Positions 49,966 through 62,575 are shown, counted from the first letter of the stretch. The stretch is DNA of 64,000 nt from Halichondria panicea (GCF_963675165.1 NC_087393.1:2857502-2921501), one strand, 5' to 3'. Notes: generated by a model not told the origin, from the sequence alone. A program made the numbers and translations.

Positions 49966-50238
49966 TCACTGGAAATCACCTAGAGTGAATTAATAAAATA
50001 ATGTGTACATGTACATGTAATTGCTTGTAGCCTCATAAATCAGCCGCCCTTAAGGGCGGCTAATGCTTGAGACCAGGCAGCAGAGACACAGTGTGAGCTA
50101 CACGTGATATAATTACTCTGCTCTAGCTGGCCCAGCTCTGTGAGTACAAGGTACAAGACAGGTTAAGTATAAATTGATTTTGTGATGTTGATTTTGTGAT
50201 GTTAGCTTTAAGTTTGATATTAGAGGCCTAGAAGTTAC

Positions 50239-50446
50239 CTTGAATTTCAGCACATCCCTTCAGTGAGACGTACGTCAGAGGACAGATGGGAAGTGCAGAC
50301 TGAGCAGACTGACAGTCTTTAAAATACATGGAGGAAGAAATCGCACTTTTAAGAAGAGAAGCCCTCTGCTCGATCTCCTCAAAGGTAATGTTGTACTGAA
50401 ATGATGTAGTTTCGCGATCGCGACTAGCTGATGTTAGTTGAGTCAT
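50239..50446 (-). CDS. Unidentified first-exon candidate (partial gene)
   Basis: A 69-codon frame opens at the ATG at 50446 and reads to a good donor (CAAG|GTAACT) in phase 1. It has mixed, protein-like composition with a helical stretch (FEEIEQRASLLKSAISS) and three cysteines, and shows no repeat similarity. A following acceptor at 50138 would join in phase (giving AEIQ-ELGQLEQ) and either stop inside a TCATGAATCAGCC-type fragment near 50040 or splice again at 50116. I do not recognise the family and could not complete the gene between here and 48.7 kb. It may be a short lineage-specific gene or the 5' end of a decayed one. Confidence 0.4.
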
Positions 50447-51754
50447 GTTTACTGTGTTCTAATTACAGCGCCACTCATCTGATAGAAGGGCCAAGTTCAC
50501 AAATAATTTTTAATTGAACGCCAAGTAAAATTTTGTTGCTGGCGCTTTAATCGAGGCTCTACATACAACTCATAGCCTCATGGAAACAGCTACTAGTACT
50601 CTACGTTCTATCATAGATTGAAGAGTTAGAGGGATAGGAAACGGAGTGGTGCACGTGATGATTTTACATTGAATCTGCAGTGGAGCCTCGAAAATTATCC
50701 GCGCTACGCCCTGGGCATGAACGAGGCTATTAAGCACATTTTTGCCGGGTAACTCCCAAAGCTGTGTTTCCTCGAGACATCATCTCTTTCAGCAACTTAT
50801 AACACGCCTAGTCCATGAGCCACGTGTAGTACTTGCTAATGACTGACTACACCCAGTAAAAAGAGACTTTCCAATAAAGTTATATGTTCCCAAGGCTGTT
50901 TTAGAGCTATTGGAACATGTAACGTGTAAGCGTGCTGGTTATGACTACTACAATAGGTATAGACCTTGAAATATAAGTGAGTTGCACGGACTAAGCACAG
51001 TTACTTGTAGTTTATTATGCACTGAGTGTAGAAATAGATATTGTTGTGATGGCCTCGATTAAACCGCAGCGTAGCGCGGATGTTACTCGAGATACAAACC
51101 GTTTCCTATCTCTCTAACTCTTCAATCTATGGTTCTATTGCTAAGTGCCACTCTAATATATGCACCAAACTGGAATTAGGCCACAACAAGAGGTAGTTCT
51201 GTTTCTGGTCAGAATGTTTACAACACAAAAATAACATCTAAAAAACATACAGGTAGAGGTATTTTAGGCTTTTGGCAACCAAAACATTGAACTGAGAATT
51301 GTCTCTATATCAAACACCTATATACTGTCATTGCACTAGCTTGAGCCATTGTACATGCTCTGTATCAAAACAAAAAAGCAAAATGAGACCACATGTTAGC
51401 GTAATAACATCTTTTATGGCAAAACACAACATAGTATATAAATTAATACAAGACAGCTTACTGAATATTGAAGTGTTGTAGGTGCTGTACATGTAATAAA
51501 TTATTGCAACACCCACTGAACCTAAAGTGAGTGGGTGTGGTTTGCACATGCGCATTAGGTGTGTTGCTGAAAAAACATCCCAGTGAAATATTGAGCGGCG
51601 GATGGACCAGAAACAGAACTACCTCTTGTTGTGGCCTTATAGTTTTTTCTTGTTCTATTTGTGCGCCACTGGAAAATCATGATTAATTTTTAGTGGTGCT
51701 GTAATTAGAAGAAAGACGGTACACTACTGTAATGTATCATGATGACACGTAGGA
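50447..51754. other. Spacer with no recognised gene
   Basis: It includes AATTACAGCGCC ... GCTGGCGCT ends at about 50459-50546 (short MITE-like) and a region around 50600-51120 with ACTCTTCAATCTATGR motifs at both sides, suggesting another inverted-repeat element. Gene-like frames are absent. Confidence 0.45.
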
Positions 51755-52263
51755 TACCTTTAGGTGACATATTTTCACAGGTAGATTTGTCTGCAATTTC
51801 ACTGTTTAGCTCATTTTGCTGGCAGTGGCGTAGGCAGAGGGGGGCTGACGGGGCTAGAGCCCCCCCCCTTTTGTGCTTCATATACTCCAACTTAGCTTGA
51901 ATCAACTGTGATCTGTCGATCTATTCTGCAGTATTGCATGCATAATTACTAGATGGATGTGCAATGTGGGCAGGGCCATCTGATGCGCATGCTTACTGAG
52001 CACTGAGGAAAAGTGACAACCTTTTTTTTTAGATAAAATTCAATGAAATGCAGCAACCAATTTGAGCCCTGCCCTTTCCAAAATCCACGCCACTGGCTGG
52101 TACAAAATTCTGCTAAATTCTGCTCAGTTGTGAAATTTATGTTATTCATAGCGTTTCTAATTGCTCGCAAGCGGAGATTCATTGCATTTTCCAATTATCT
52201 GCGTGTACAAATTCTTAGAAATAGCAGACATTTACCACCGAAAAAATATGTCACCTTAAGGTA
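51755..52263. mobile_element. CTTAAGGTGA-family element interrupted by a CAGTGGCG element
   Basis: The outer ends TACCTTTAGGTGACATATTT and AAATATGTCACCTTAAGGTA are inverted. The inner element 51823-52096 has CAGTGGCGTAGGCAG and CCACGCCACTGG ends and a C-rich tract. The outer interior matches 10750-10810. Confidence 0.75.
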
Positions 52264-53263
52264 ATATTGCTGCCAAAAAACAATATTAGAGGAAATTGAG
52301 TCCCCGGTTTTAAATAATTTACAGCATCAAAATTCGTGAGTGATTGCATTTATAATGTCTGCATCACACGTTTGTGTCAAATATTTATGACAAGATATGA
52401 ACTTAGAGGGAACTTCTAAACTACTTTGACCCCCCCCCCCCCCCCTTCTTAATGTTACAAGTATTCAATATATGGGCGTGGCCTGGAGACGGGCCACACC
52501 CATCTAAACAGTCACAGTTCTAAATGTCAAACAGTCTACAGTGCTTCTTTGATAAGCTCTTGCTTGCTTTTATTGCTGATATCTGGTACCGGTACCACTT
52601 GTCAATGAATTATTATGCCTCAAGGCTTAGCCACACGAGGGATACGGCTAACTGCGTGTGTGTCTGTTCCAGCTGTAACTACTCAATGGTTGCAATGCGA
52701 CGAAAACTATAGGTTTCTAGCTCTTGGATTTTGATTTGTGGATTTGTAGCTTCTTTCTCAAGTTATGGCTAGTTTGACTCACAGTGAAGGCTGTTGCAGT
52801 CTCTTCAGAATCTTTCATAGCATCATCTGTTCGCACAAACTTTCTATTCAACTTAATGAGTTAGCTTTGCACTAAAGCGCTAGCTGTTTGTTAGCTACAA
52901 GAGCCAGGAAAGAGCTTGAAGATAGCTATACTGTACTAGTAGCCATTCTTTTGTGAACTTGACCCATGTGTATACGTAGGGTCTGAATGGTTCTACAACG
53001 AATCTCAGAAACTCAGAACGCTTTCCATCACCCTATTATTGAGGTTACCTTGCCCTGGCTATTTTGTATGTAATTGCATGCTATCAACGAAGGAGAGTTT
53101 ATTTGGTGGGCAGTAAAGACTCGCCATTTGTGAAAGTACGCCCAGTCCCCCCCCTCTCATACCTGAAGTTCTTGCAGAAAAGGGTGGGCGTATTTTCGCG
53201 AGGATACAGTATAAGGCTAATACAGCAGTGTAAAATTTTTTAGCAGTGTTGTAATTTTTGCAG
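52264..53263. other. Region upstream of the RS-rich gene
   Basis: It contains a 16-C run (52430-52445) and a partial repeat at 52618-52955 (family of 37400-37960). An ATG at 52987 opens 19 codons ending at a possible donor (53043) in phase with the exon acceptor at 53264; this could be an upstream coding exon but the donor is weak. Confidence 0.45.
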
Positions 53264-53278
53264 GGCTCAAAGTATGCG

Positions 53279-56200
53279 ATGGATGAATTCTTTCAACGAT
53301 CTGATAGAAAACCTGCTAAAAGTAGAAGAAAATTAATGCCGGATATGGATGTGTCGCGTGATGTTGTTGGTGGATTTGGTTTTCACCCTCCTAAGACTGG
53401 CATCCGAGATAAGTAAGCTCTTAGTAATTAATTTCTTTGAATTTTGTTGTAAAGCAATTATAATGTTATGTCTTCGAATTTCAGACCTCAACGAAGATGT
53501 AGGTCAGGCACATCAAGTCCATCTCGCTCAACTCCTTCACACTCATACACGTCGTATAGTTCTTCGTCACACAGTCGATCACGTAGCAGCAGCAGCAGCT
53601 CTTCGGATTGCTCTTCCAACAATCATTCTAGCTCTTTCAGTGGCTCCTCTCGCTCTACCTCTCCAAGAAATGATACTGTTGCTCTTTCACGCAAGGGTAA
53701 AAGGAAGACCCCTCATAGACGAATACCATTATTGTCTGATGACAGGGTACTGGAATACAATCATCGTAAGCAACCACGATATGCTGAGGATGTATCTCCA
53801 CCTCCTGCTGTCCACCATCGTGTGATGCGTCAAGACACGCAAGGTCACAGGCGAGGTAGTAAGAATAATGTACCTATCATGGATACGTTGCGGAGTCGTG
53901 GACATGTGGCTCACAAATCTGCTCCTAGGATCTGTTCTAATGATAAATCTCATCGTGCCCGACCATCAATGGATGCCCCACGCTCATCTTCTAGACATCA
54001 CCCTACACATTACCATGAGCCCAAGTTCACACACAATTCTCCCTCTTATCACTACCACTCTCCACCAGCACACAGTCGTCTTAAACGTGACAGGCCACCT
54101 AGGCGAGTAGTTCATTGTGATGAAGAGCGGTATCTCTACAACAAACGTGGTCAAGTTGCACCATCGCCTATACCACCAAAATATCGCAGCAAACCTCTAA
54201 ACCACGAGAAAGACCATACATCATCTTTTCGGCAGTCAAAAATGCGAAGTCAAGGAACAGTCTTGAATGTGAAAAGTAGAAGGCATTCAGAAAAATTTAG
54301 AGATAATGCTGAACACAGTCGTCAGCCCAAGGATAGGTACATTGTTGTTGAGGATAGCACCTATCCAGATGAGGAAAAGGCGAGCGTTCGAACAGGTCCT
54401 GCTAACAAGCACAGAAAACAGAAAGAAGACAGTACTAAGGAAATCGGGAAGAAGCTACCAGATGCTGGTACAGTTATTGAAGATTCCAATCCCAAGCACA
54501 TAGAGTAAGTGTTCTAGTTTTGTAAGATAGTTATTTACACATGTACATTCCTTTAGGGAAGACCCGGACGAAGAAAGCATTGAACCTACAATTGGACTTG
54601 ACTCTGAAGCTGTGCAGGCACCTGGGCACAGTGTTTTGTGGAAGTAAGGCAGTTCTCCTGTATAGTTACTTGCTCTAGTTAACCACCATGGCATTACATT
54701 TCCAGGGTTTTGATACATTTTTTGTGCAACAGTCTTATTTTATTGTATTGTTATAGGGATGATGGGTTTGTGGAGGAGTTGGACTACAATGAGGAAATGG
54801 ATAACCTAGACATCCATCCTCCAGAAGAAGTTGTTGATGGTATTGGTAATTAGTGTTACGTGATAATCACACAGCGATTTGAGGTCGTTGTTTCTATAGT
54901 CTGTCCAGAGTTGACTTATTATAGTTACATGTACGTATATGTAGCAAAGTTCCTAGACACCCAACCGATTATACGATGTATAGTTATTGCAAGGCTCTAG
55001 AATTAAATGTTGCTGCTCAAATGCAGTGCTGTCCTGAAGTCCATTAGTTTGTTCAATATGAAAGTGAGTGTAGTTCTAGGCGAACAAACATGTATAGCAT
55101 TGCTGTGTGTTATTCTTGCTGTAGTGGGAGAAGAGAGTTTTGCCAACAACAAATCACACAAATCCTCTGAAGATGTCGTAGAAAATGAGCAGGGACATGA
55201 GTCTGATGTTTCTAGAGGTATAATAATTACATGTATTACACTGCCTGGGATATCATCAGTACCGGTATCTTGCCCCCACGCCCACTTCCTTTACTTGTTA
55301 ATTGGTTTGAAGGAGGCTAGTGTACCTCTACAGCTCTTGTATTATTGTATCATTAACATAATTATTATGGAGGGTGTATTTTTCCTTCTTTGCAGTATCC
55401 AGTGCTGGTGACGATGCCCGACCCATTAGTTCTCCTCTTAGAGTGAGTCCAGAAAGGTCTTCGGGAAATGATAAATGGTCAAGTCGTGGAAAAATACCAG
55501 TCAAGCAGAGGTTGTACTTGAGCAAGCAGAAAATAGGTACTTGTACGTTGTGTGTACTTAGAATGTGTGTCATACAAAGTCAGTATACCTTTATATTTTA
55601 CTGATATTTAATAAAATAACACAGATATTGTTATAACATTAAATGTTATAACAGTATCTAGGCGTATGGCCTAGACTAGTGACTAGTTCTGTTGTGATGG
55701 CTTCTACTTCTCTTCTGTCACGGTTTCTTCAGTGTTGAAAAGCCTTCTTTTGTGCTGTGGTAGAGTGGTTGGTGTTTTTTTGTCAGTACCGACCGGCTCT
55801 GGCAAGTCTACTTGCTTCCAGATGCTGCCTTTCTTGTTTGATGCCATTTCAGTAGGATCAGTGCTTCTCGTCTGAGCTTAGAGTTGTGATAGCGATTTCT
55901 CTCTCTTGACCACTAATAGTTCAATCAACGACGTGGGTGACCATAGTACAAAAAAGTTAATACAAGAGTTCGACTAACAAATTTACCACCCACCCACAAA
56001 CAGTGGATACCAGGCCCTCTTTTCACTAAAGGGCCTGGGATCGAGGCACTGCTGATGCCTCAGTGGAGGCGCCAAAGCTTATGTCATGAAGCTACTATAC
56101 TAATGTAGCTATATTGAATTAAATACACATGCACAAATTGAATACTTGTTTACATTTGCATGGTGCAAAAATTGGGAAATGATTGACGATGATTGTTGCT

Positions 56201-59200
56201 AAAAAGGATGCCAAAGTTTAAAGTCCATAACATTTTTTGGCAGCTTTGTAACTCTGCTCAGCTATCCTTCCAGTGCAGAGCTAACTACTAAGTAGAGTAG
56301 AATCATTATATTTATGGAACATTTTGCTACACACTAAATGGCATTCAAGTAAGCAAAACTTTGTATAACTCAACGAAGCATTATTATTATTTTTGCAAAT
56401 TCATAAAATGAAATCCAATTAGATGCCTATAGAAGGGCGCAATTCCGTGTAAAGCGAACCATTAGGTCAGAATTTAAAAATCTTAGTACGTCAATAAAAA
56501 TACATCATTTCGAAGCTGAATGCATGTAGTTTTTCAATATGTAAATAGTTTTTCGTTGTCTAGGCTACAGCGTGGTTTGTGATTAAAATTACAAGGGTGA
56601 TTTGTTGATTGATGAAAATAGTCTATTCTGTAGCTTCCTTTCCAATTAAAATTAGTTTTATTGGATCATTTTTATGCATATTAAAGGAATCAGCGGAATA
56701 TTTTTTTCCAGCTGGTACTTTTCGATTCCCGGTGTATGTTTAATGTTCTTGTATATACGTCCATCACAGAAATTAACAATTAAGGAGAGTTTGATTGATT
56801 TATAGAAATTGTGAAACTGTTGTTTTGTTTTATCTTTTACCTTTATAGTAGGTATTTATTCCAACATTAACTTTGAAGCCACTCCCATCGGTTTGGCGGA
56901 AACGTTATGACGGACGTATACCAACACTGTACGTACGTCCGGTCACAGTCAATACTTTCTGCTTTTAAATGCACTCTTAAAGATAAACAAGGGAATATTT
57001 CTTGCTAAATAACTTCTAAGACATTGTTTGGTTATGTACATTATTTTAATATAAGCTTGTGCTTTGGTGTGTCGCTTATATTTTTACCCAGCTGCGTATG
57101 CTAGCTAGCATCACAAACAATTCTCGTGCAAGTAAGCTGCAAGTATACAAGCTCAGTTTTTGTTGTAAAGCAAGTTTTAGCTGTGTCTAGTTGCAAAGAA
57201 ATGCATACCAAAAGAAAAAGTGTGTACTTGCTATTGTGATATGGTTTTTTAGTGTTATGAAATTCAGATAAGTACATTCGTCACAAATCTGTATACGTCC
57301 GTCACGAGGAAAAGTAGCCAATTTAAAGAAAACGCTAGCCATATAATTTGTTTTTTTTCTAGAATAAGTTGAAAGCACCATATGCTTTCATTATCCTGAA
57401 ACTAGTTTGAAGCAAATTAACTAGCACACTTCAGGCTTTAAAAGTAAACATAAATTTATACGATAATAATAATTATTATAAGGACATATAATAATTTATT
57501 ATCAATCTACTGAAAGCAGCTGGTAGTCACAGACAGTTTGGTTTTGATGATAATTATTGTGTATTATAGTGATTATATTGTTTGTACCGTATTCACCCGA
57601 ATTTCCGAGACATTCTATTCTAAGGGACGCTTTGGACTTACGTAATTTTTTCACTCTATATTAAGGAACAACAGGAAATGTAGACGTCCCGATCTAATTA
57701 GAACAAAAAAGAGCATGCCCCTAACGTCAGCTCGATAGAGACTCAAAACTCTTAGAAACTCTCTGGATTCTACTCTCTGGCACCGTAATATGTCACTGAC
57801 GGTTGAAGACACCACTTTGTAGACATGGAACCCGCGTACACAGCTTCTAAACTGCACGAAAGACATTTTAGCTGCAGAGCTAGCCTCGGCCTGGAATCGA
57901 GGCCGTGTACGTACCTTAAATGGGGAAATATTTGTTCTAATTACTACGGGACACCCTAATACAAGGGACACTTCGACATTTTTCTTGCTCTGTTCCAAGG
58001 GACACTGCAAGCCGTCATTATTTTTTTGTGTTCCGGTAATTCGGGTGAATACGATACTTGCTATTGATGCAAGTTTTGTAATTGATTTGTGTAACGAAAT
58101 CAGATGAGTACGTCCGTCACAAAATGTGTGTATACGTCCGTCACGAGGAAAAGTAGCCCATTTAAAGAAGACGCTAGCCATGATTTGTTTTTGTTTTCCA
58201 AATAATTTATGGGATGGTACAATTCTACACTCTTACCATTTCATTCCCCAAGTACATGGGGAGCAAAGAGTGTAGGGGTACACTATTTGGTTCCTATATG
58301 ATATGGGGAACAAAGAGTGTAGGGCCTTACTCTTACCATTTCATTCCCCAAGAATGTACCTGGGGAATGAAATGGTAAGAGTGTACTTTTATCCTCACCC
58401 ATAATTTATCAGCATAAACATGTTTTCATTATCCTAAGGCTAGTTACAAGCAAATTAACTAGCATACTTCACAGACTTTTGTGAGTGAACAGTTCTACAT
58501 ACATAATTTCAATTTCTCTGAATACGTCCGTCACAGTACTTAAAATTCACCTACAACGCACCAGAAAATTGAAAATGCAAAAAAATTTGTGCAGTTGAAT
58601 TTACTGAGTGATTCTACTGACACCTATATTTTAAACTTTTCGCTTATACTGAAGTATGATGGTGTTTCAGTACGAAACAATCTCTGAATTGTACGTCCGT
58701 CACCACAGAATTGCCCAGAAGCGCTTACTTGCACTTCAGTCTCAGGTGAACTAAGGATACTAAGGATTGGGAAATTTATAAGAGACACTTTAACCTGCTG
58801 CTGCTGTTTACTGTGTACGGTTGAGCTTCAATTATTCGAACACCTGGTATCCGCACCTCATCCGGATGGCTGAAATATTCTGATACCAGAATGACTGTAA
58901 ATGAGCCACGCCCATCAATAATTCAAATAGCCTCTGCATGCAAAATCAGCATGAGCTCTTATGAATGTACTAGTCTTGGACATAATGCATCAGTGGACAG
59001 AACAAGGTAGCAAGCTATACTATTAGGCTAAGCTGAAGCGTTAGCTGCTTTTTCTAATCAGCAACACAAAAGCTTTCAACCACGTTGACACTTAATGCGC
59101 ACGCGCATGTGCGATTAGGCGTTTGGTATGGTCATTAAATTCGGTCGAGTCTTTCATCCGGATAATGAAGAATTTGGATGATTGAGATTCGGATAATTGA

Positions 59201-60953
59201 GGCTCCATATCAATCTGTGTACAGTGGAACCTCATAACGGACTCTAAATAGTGTACCCCTCTGTTATAGCGGACAGTACGCCTTGTACCAACTGCTTTTA
59301 CTATCTAACTAGTGTACTTGCAACCCCGAATAGCGGACACCTCTAAACTCCGGACAACGGACAACAGCCTTGCACGAAAGGTACATTCAGTGCAAGGACG
59401 AAGGGTGTAGTTATTGATACAAGAATGGCATGCTACCTGCTGGCATACTACCTGCTGCTCCACAGCAGTCTGAGTTTACTTCTTTCCTTCAAGCCTATTT
59501 CAAGTAATTTGGACCATATGTCAGTTGTTGGGGATGTTTTCAATGTTGCTGCTTGAAAGAGAACTCAGTAGACAGGTCTGCAGTTGCTGTGTGGACTTGA
59601 AACAGGATGACATTGTTAGTCATGCTCCGAGTTTATTCTAAAGTACAGTAGAACCTCGATTATCCGGACACCTTGATTAATCAAATAGATAAAACCACGC
59701 CTTGATCCACCCACTTTATTGATAGATAGCAGTGCCATATGGTTGTCTGCGCTTGCGCAGAAGGTAAGCAGGCCTGTCTGACCTGTGAGCATTCAGTAGC
59801 CTTTTTTAAAAATGTCTCTTCGAGCTGCCCTACATATTATAGTGAAGCTATAGCAGACTGTACCTAAGCTATCTAGTAAAAATGTCTATTTGAGCCATGA
59901 AATGACTACAAGATTGTGGTAAACCGTTTGCTCATTAATTTCATGAGCTATATATCAAGTGAGTTAGTCCACACATTATTTCTTTGTGAGCGTTTATTGG
60001 CCTGGAAAGAAAAAAATCGCTTTGACCCGACCTCCAGAATGGTAAGAAGCATCATACACGTATAAGAGCTATGAATACAGAGCTAGATTTGTTTTTGGAA
60101 GTTTAAAATGACTACTAGTTTGTAGCCTCCTTCGCAGGCTCTCCTTTATTCTTTGTCACAATAATTAAAATACGGGACGAATTGGAGGAACAAAGAAGGA
60201 AGAGACAAAGAAAAGGAGAGCCTGCCTTGCTAAGTTGCGTGGCGGTAGACAAGTGATAGACAATTGAAAAAATGAACGTGGGCAGTCACTAGCCTGGCAG
60301 AGCAAAAAGCTACAGTATGTCTACGCATTGCAGACTCACACACAAAAGTGTAGCATCATAGATAGTACGCTAGAATCAAGTGTGGAGACATCGTAGACGG
60401 AGGGGGCTTACCTGTAAAGACTAGATCTAAATTTATGGTATGCGTATGTTGTAATTGTACAGGCTATGTCATAGCAGTGCATTTGTATTATACAATCTCC
60501 ATACACAGAAGAGAAGAAGAGAAGCGCTCGATATCAGGATCGGGAAACACCTGACTTGAGACCATCATTAGCTAATAGACTTGGACCTCCTCATCGACGA
60601 GACAATTCTACACTAAGGTAAATAACTCACACCGTAATCCTTACACAGACTGTATAATTACTTTTTTTGCCTCACGTGATTTGGCTTGAATCGCAGTTGA
60701 GCTAAGGACAATAATTATATTGCACTATACAGGCGGTTTGATAGTCCAGCTAAAGGTAGTGCTATGGCCATTGCTGAAGCGTACCGCAAGAAGAAAGAAG
60801 AAAAAAATAAAAGTTTACATATCCGTGTTAATAAAGATGGCAATTTCATGAAGAGTACCAAGGCGGAAATGTCTAAATTAAATGCAAGTAAGCCTACCAT
60901 TATACTTATGTTATTCACCTATAATGTACTGCTTCGTCATTGTTATAGGATAA
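53279..60953 (+). CDS. RS-rich, lysine-rich protein of unknown identity
   Basis: Nine exons: 53279-53412, 53485-54504, 54557-54643, 54757-54839, 55125-55217, 55396-55536, 60509-60617, 60733-60887, 60949-60953; 608 residues if it starts at 53279, all junctions in frame. Residues about 50-95 are an Arg/Ser-rich tract (SRSRSSSSSSSD) like splicing or mRNA-processing factors. A long basic His/Arg/Pro-rich middle follows, then an acidic part (about 385-450, EELDYNEEMDNLD), and a Lys-rich C-terminal helix (AIAEAYRKKKEEKNKS) ending KLNAR. The start is uncertain: the exon acceptor is at 53264, five in-frame codons precede the ATG, and an out-of-frame ATG lies at 53274. The fourth exon has an alternative donor at 54845, also in phase. 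A nuclear RNA-processing role is inference from composition; no named family was recognised. Confidence 0.8.
56040..56440. repeat. CCGCAGGTGCTGATG repeat family, copy 5 (partial)
   Basis: GATCGAGGCACTGCTGATGC through AACTCAACGAAGCATT resembles 37400-37960 with deletions. It lies at the start of the 5 kb RS-gene intron. Confidence 0.55.
57595..58056. mobile_element. TACCGTATTCACCCGAATT MITE
   Basis: It starts TACCGTATTCACCCGAATT and ends TAATTCGGGTGAATACGATA. AGGGACR motifs recur inside. It separates two copies of a duplicated intron segment. Confidence 0.78.
58228..58386. repeat. Repeated hairpin-forming block with 22-bp perfect stem
   Basis: The arm at 58329-58350 (ACTCTTACCATTTCATTCCC...) pairs perfectly with 58361-58382 over a 10-base loop. 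A third copy of the arm begins near 58231, and AAAGAGTGTAGGG occurs twice between. Confidence 0.8.
58704..60508. other. 3' part of the RS-gene intron
   Basis: Dispersed repeats fill much of it: ATTATTCGAACACC ... GGATAATTGAGGCTCC (about 58830-59207) and pogo-type starts at 59220 and 59646. A block at 59915-60120 is shared with GPS2 intron 4, and 60123-60240 carries CTTCGCAGGCTCTCC arms. No exon was seen before 60509. Confidence 0.6.
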
Positions 60954-61732
60954 TGAATAATCCCACCCAGTTAACTAACTGTTTGGTCAAGATTATTTTT
61001 ACCAATAAGATGTTCACCGTGTGCTGATGCTTAGGAGATAATGACATTAATATGCTTTTATATACCATCAGTGATTTTGTATAAATGATCATTAATGTAA
61101 TTACCTTGGGCTATGCGTTGTCTGCACGAGGACGATGTTTTATCTTGTAAAAACACTATTTATAAGCCGTGTGTATGTATTTCTGCTGTAATACACTGCG
61201 ACAAAAACTAACAGGTTATATATAGGCAGGGCCGCCATCCAGGATTTTGGGTCAGGGGGCAAAGCCTGTCAAACTAAGGGGCCCGGGAGCACATGCTCCC
61301 CCGGAAAAAAATGTTAATATTTAAGGGCCTTGGATTGAATCTGGTGCAATTTCAGCTCATAATTATGTCTTGGTGTGCATGCACCAGTGAGGTATTATGG
61401 TAGTGTGTTTGGCCTGAATTTTATATTTTTATGAACGTGGGCAATATGTAGCCCACAATCGTATAACGGTACAGGATTGGATCTTTATACCAGTCACTAC
61501 GCATGCGGACCCAGTGAGGATTATAACGGTCGAACATCGGTCAAAAACTGATCAGTATAGCTTGATGACAGACCAGAGACTCCAATGTTCGGTCACAGAA
61601 TTATCACGTGGCTTATTTCTAAAAAACGGAAAATATTATGTTCAATAAGATAAAAAACGGAAAATGTCATGTTTAATAAGATAAAAACGGAGAATATCAT
61701 GTGAAATAGTCATTTTTTGCAGTGCATGCATT
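60954..61732. other. Downstream of the RS-rich gene
   Basis: It must hold the RS-gene 3' UTR. A segment near 61220-61310 (GCCGCCATCCAGGATTTTGG, GGGGCCCGGGAGC) looks like one end of a mobile element. GTAGCCCACAATCGTATA near 61448 is shared with the GCCTCRTTCCC family. Confidence 0.45.
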
Positions 61733-62186
61733 AGTCTCATGAATCAGCCGCACTTGGAAAGTCCGTCTGAGCACTTTAGTATAGAGGTCATTCCACAATG
61801 GAATGTTAATTGCCATTACGTCAGTGTCAAAACCAAAAGAATTTAACGCATGCAAAAGGTCAACCGCGAACGTTTGCTATGAATTTTTGTTTGGCTTGCT
61901 CCAAGAACGTTGCTAAAAGAACAAGAAAAGGTTGCACAGCACTATGGTGCAGTCAACTCAACTTAGGCTAACAGTAGCCACAGTTAGTAGCCACAGTTAG
62001 GCTGATTAGCGGCTAGCTATAAATGCGTCCTACTGTATAGAATGCATACGCTTCTTGTCATTCTTTATTTCCTTTAATTTTGTCAATCTTCGATCTGATT
62101 GGTCAGGTCGGAATTCTGACCTGGCCAAAAAAGTTATGACCAAAGTGCTCAGACGGACTTTCCAAGTGCGGCTGATTCATGAGACA
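61733..62186. mobile_element. AGTCTCATGAATCAGCC element, full copy
   Basis: The termini match those of 16514-17033, and the interior (AGGTCATTCCACAATGGAAT) is closely similar. TGCATGCAT flanks both sides (61723 and 62188), consistent with a 9-bp target duplication. Confidence 0.78.
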
Positions 62187-62369
62187 ATGCATGCATATGC
62201 TATGATAGCTAGCTATAGCTCCAGCAAGAAAAGTGAGAGACAAGCTACTGAGGCTACTTTTAGAGTGAGAAGGACTGCACATTTCAACTTCATGACTGAC
62301 CACTTTATGCTATGGTCTGACATATGTCAGTCACTTGAAAAACGTCACTGGGACCGGATGCCAATATAA

Positions 62370-62575
62370 ATGTATAAATTTTTCTTAAGGAAGTTCTTCC
62401 ATACGACAATGGGATCCGTTGGATCAGCACCAACCACATAATATAACAAACCCGGGTCCATTGACAATACAATTGTTGCAAGGGCTTTGTTCTTTCTCCC
62501 CACAAACTTCGCCAAGGCACCTTTGTCTACAGGTGCCGCTTCTATAAGCTTTAGAGCTGGGCCCATAACCTGTTA
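62370..62575 (-). pseudogene. Copia-type retrotransposon gag fragment
   Basis: The minus-strand frame reads NKALATIVLSMDPGLLYYVV followed by GADPTDPIVVWKNF, the hallmark block of Ty1/copia gag (UBN2-type) proteins: a helix with ALATIVLS and the DP-DPxxVW turn. Only about 65 residues survive, without the zinc knuckle, protease or polymerase. It degrades into AT-rich sequence at the lower-coordinate end. Confidence 0.75.

Larger units (their letters stand above)
56756..58703. repeat. Cluster of TACGTCCGTCAC motifs in the RS-gene intron
   Basis: Exact copies lie at 57294, 58109, 58133, 58523 and 58692; near copies lie at 56756, 56907 (reverse strand), 56934 (one extra G) and 57273. Two copies sit in a duplicated segment of about 150 bp (57220-57370 and 58065-58210) separated by a MITE; the others have unrelated surroundings. 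Confidence 0.75.

Noticed and set aside
53349-53825. 158-codon hydrophobic plus-strand frame
   Set aside because: It is a shifted frame of the RS-rich exon and crosses its intron.
57651-58181. 176-codon minus-strand frame
   Set aside because: It spans a MITE (57595-58056) and its flank; the frame is opened by the element and has no family motifs.
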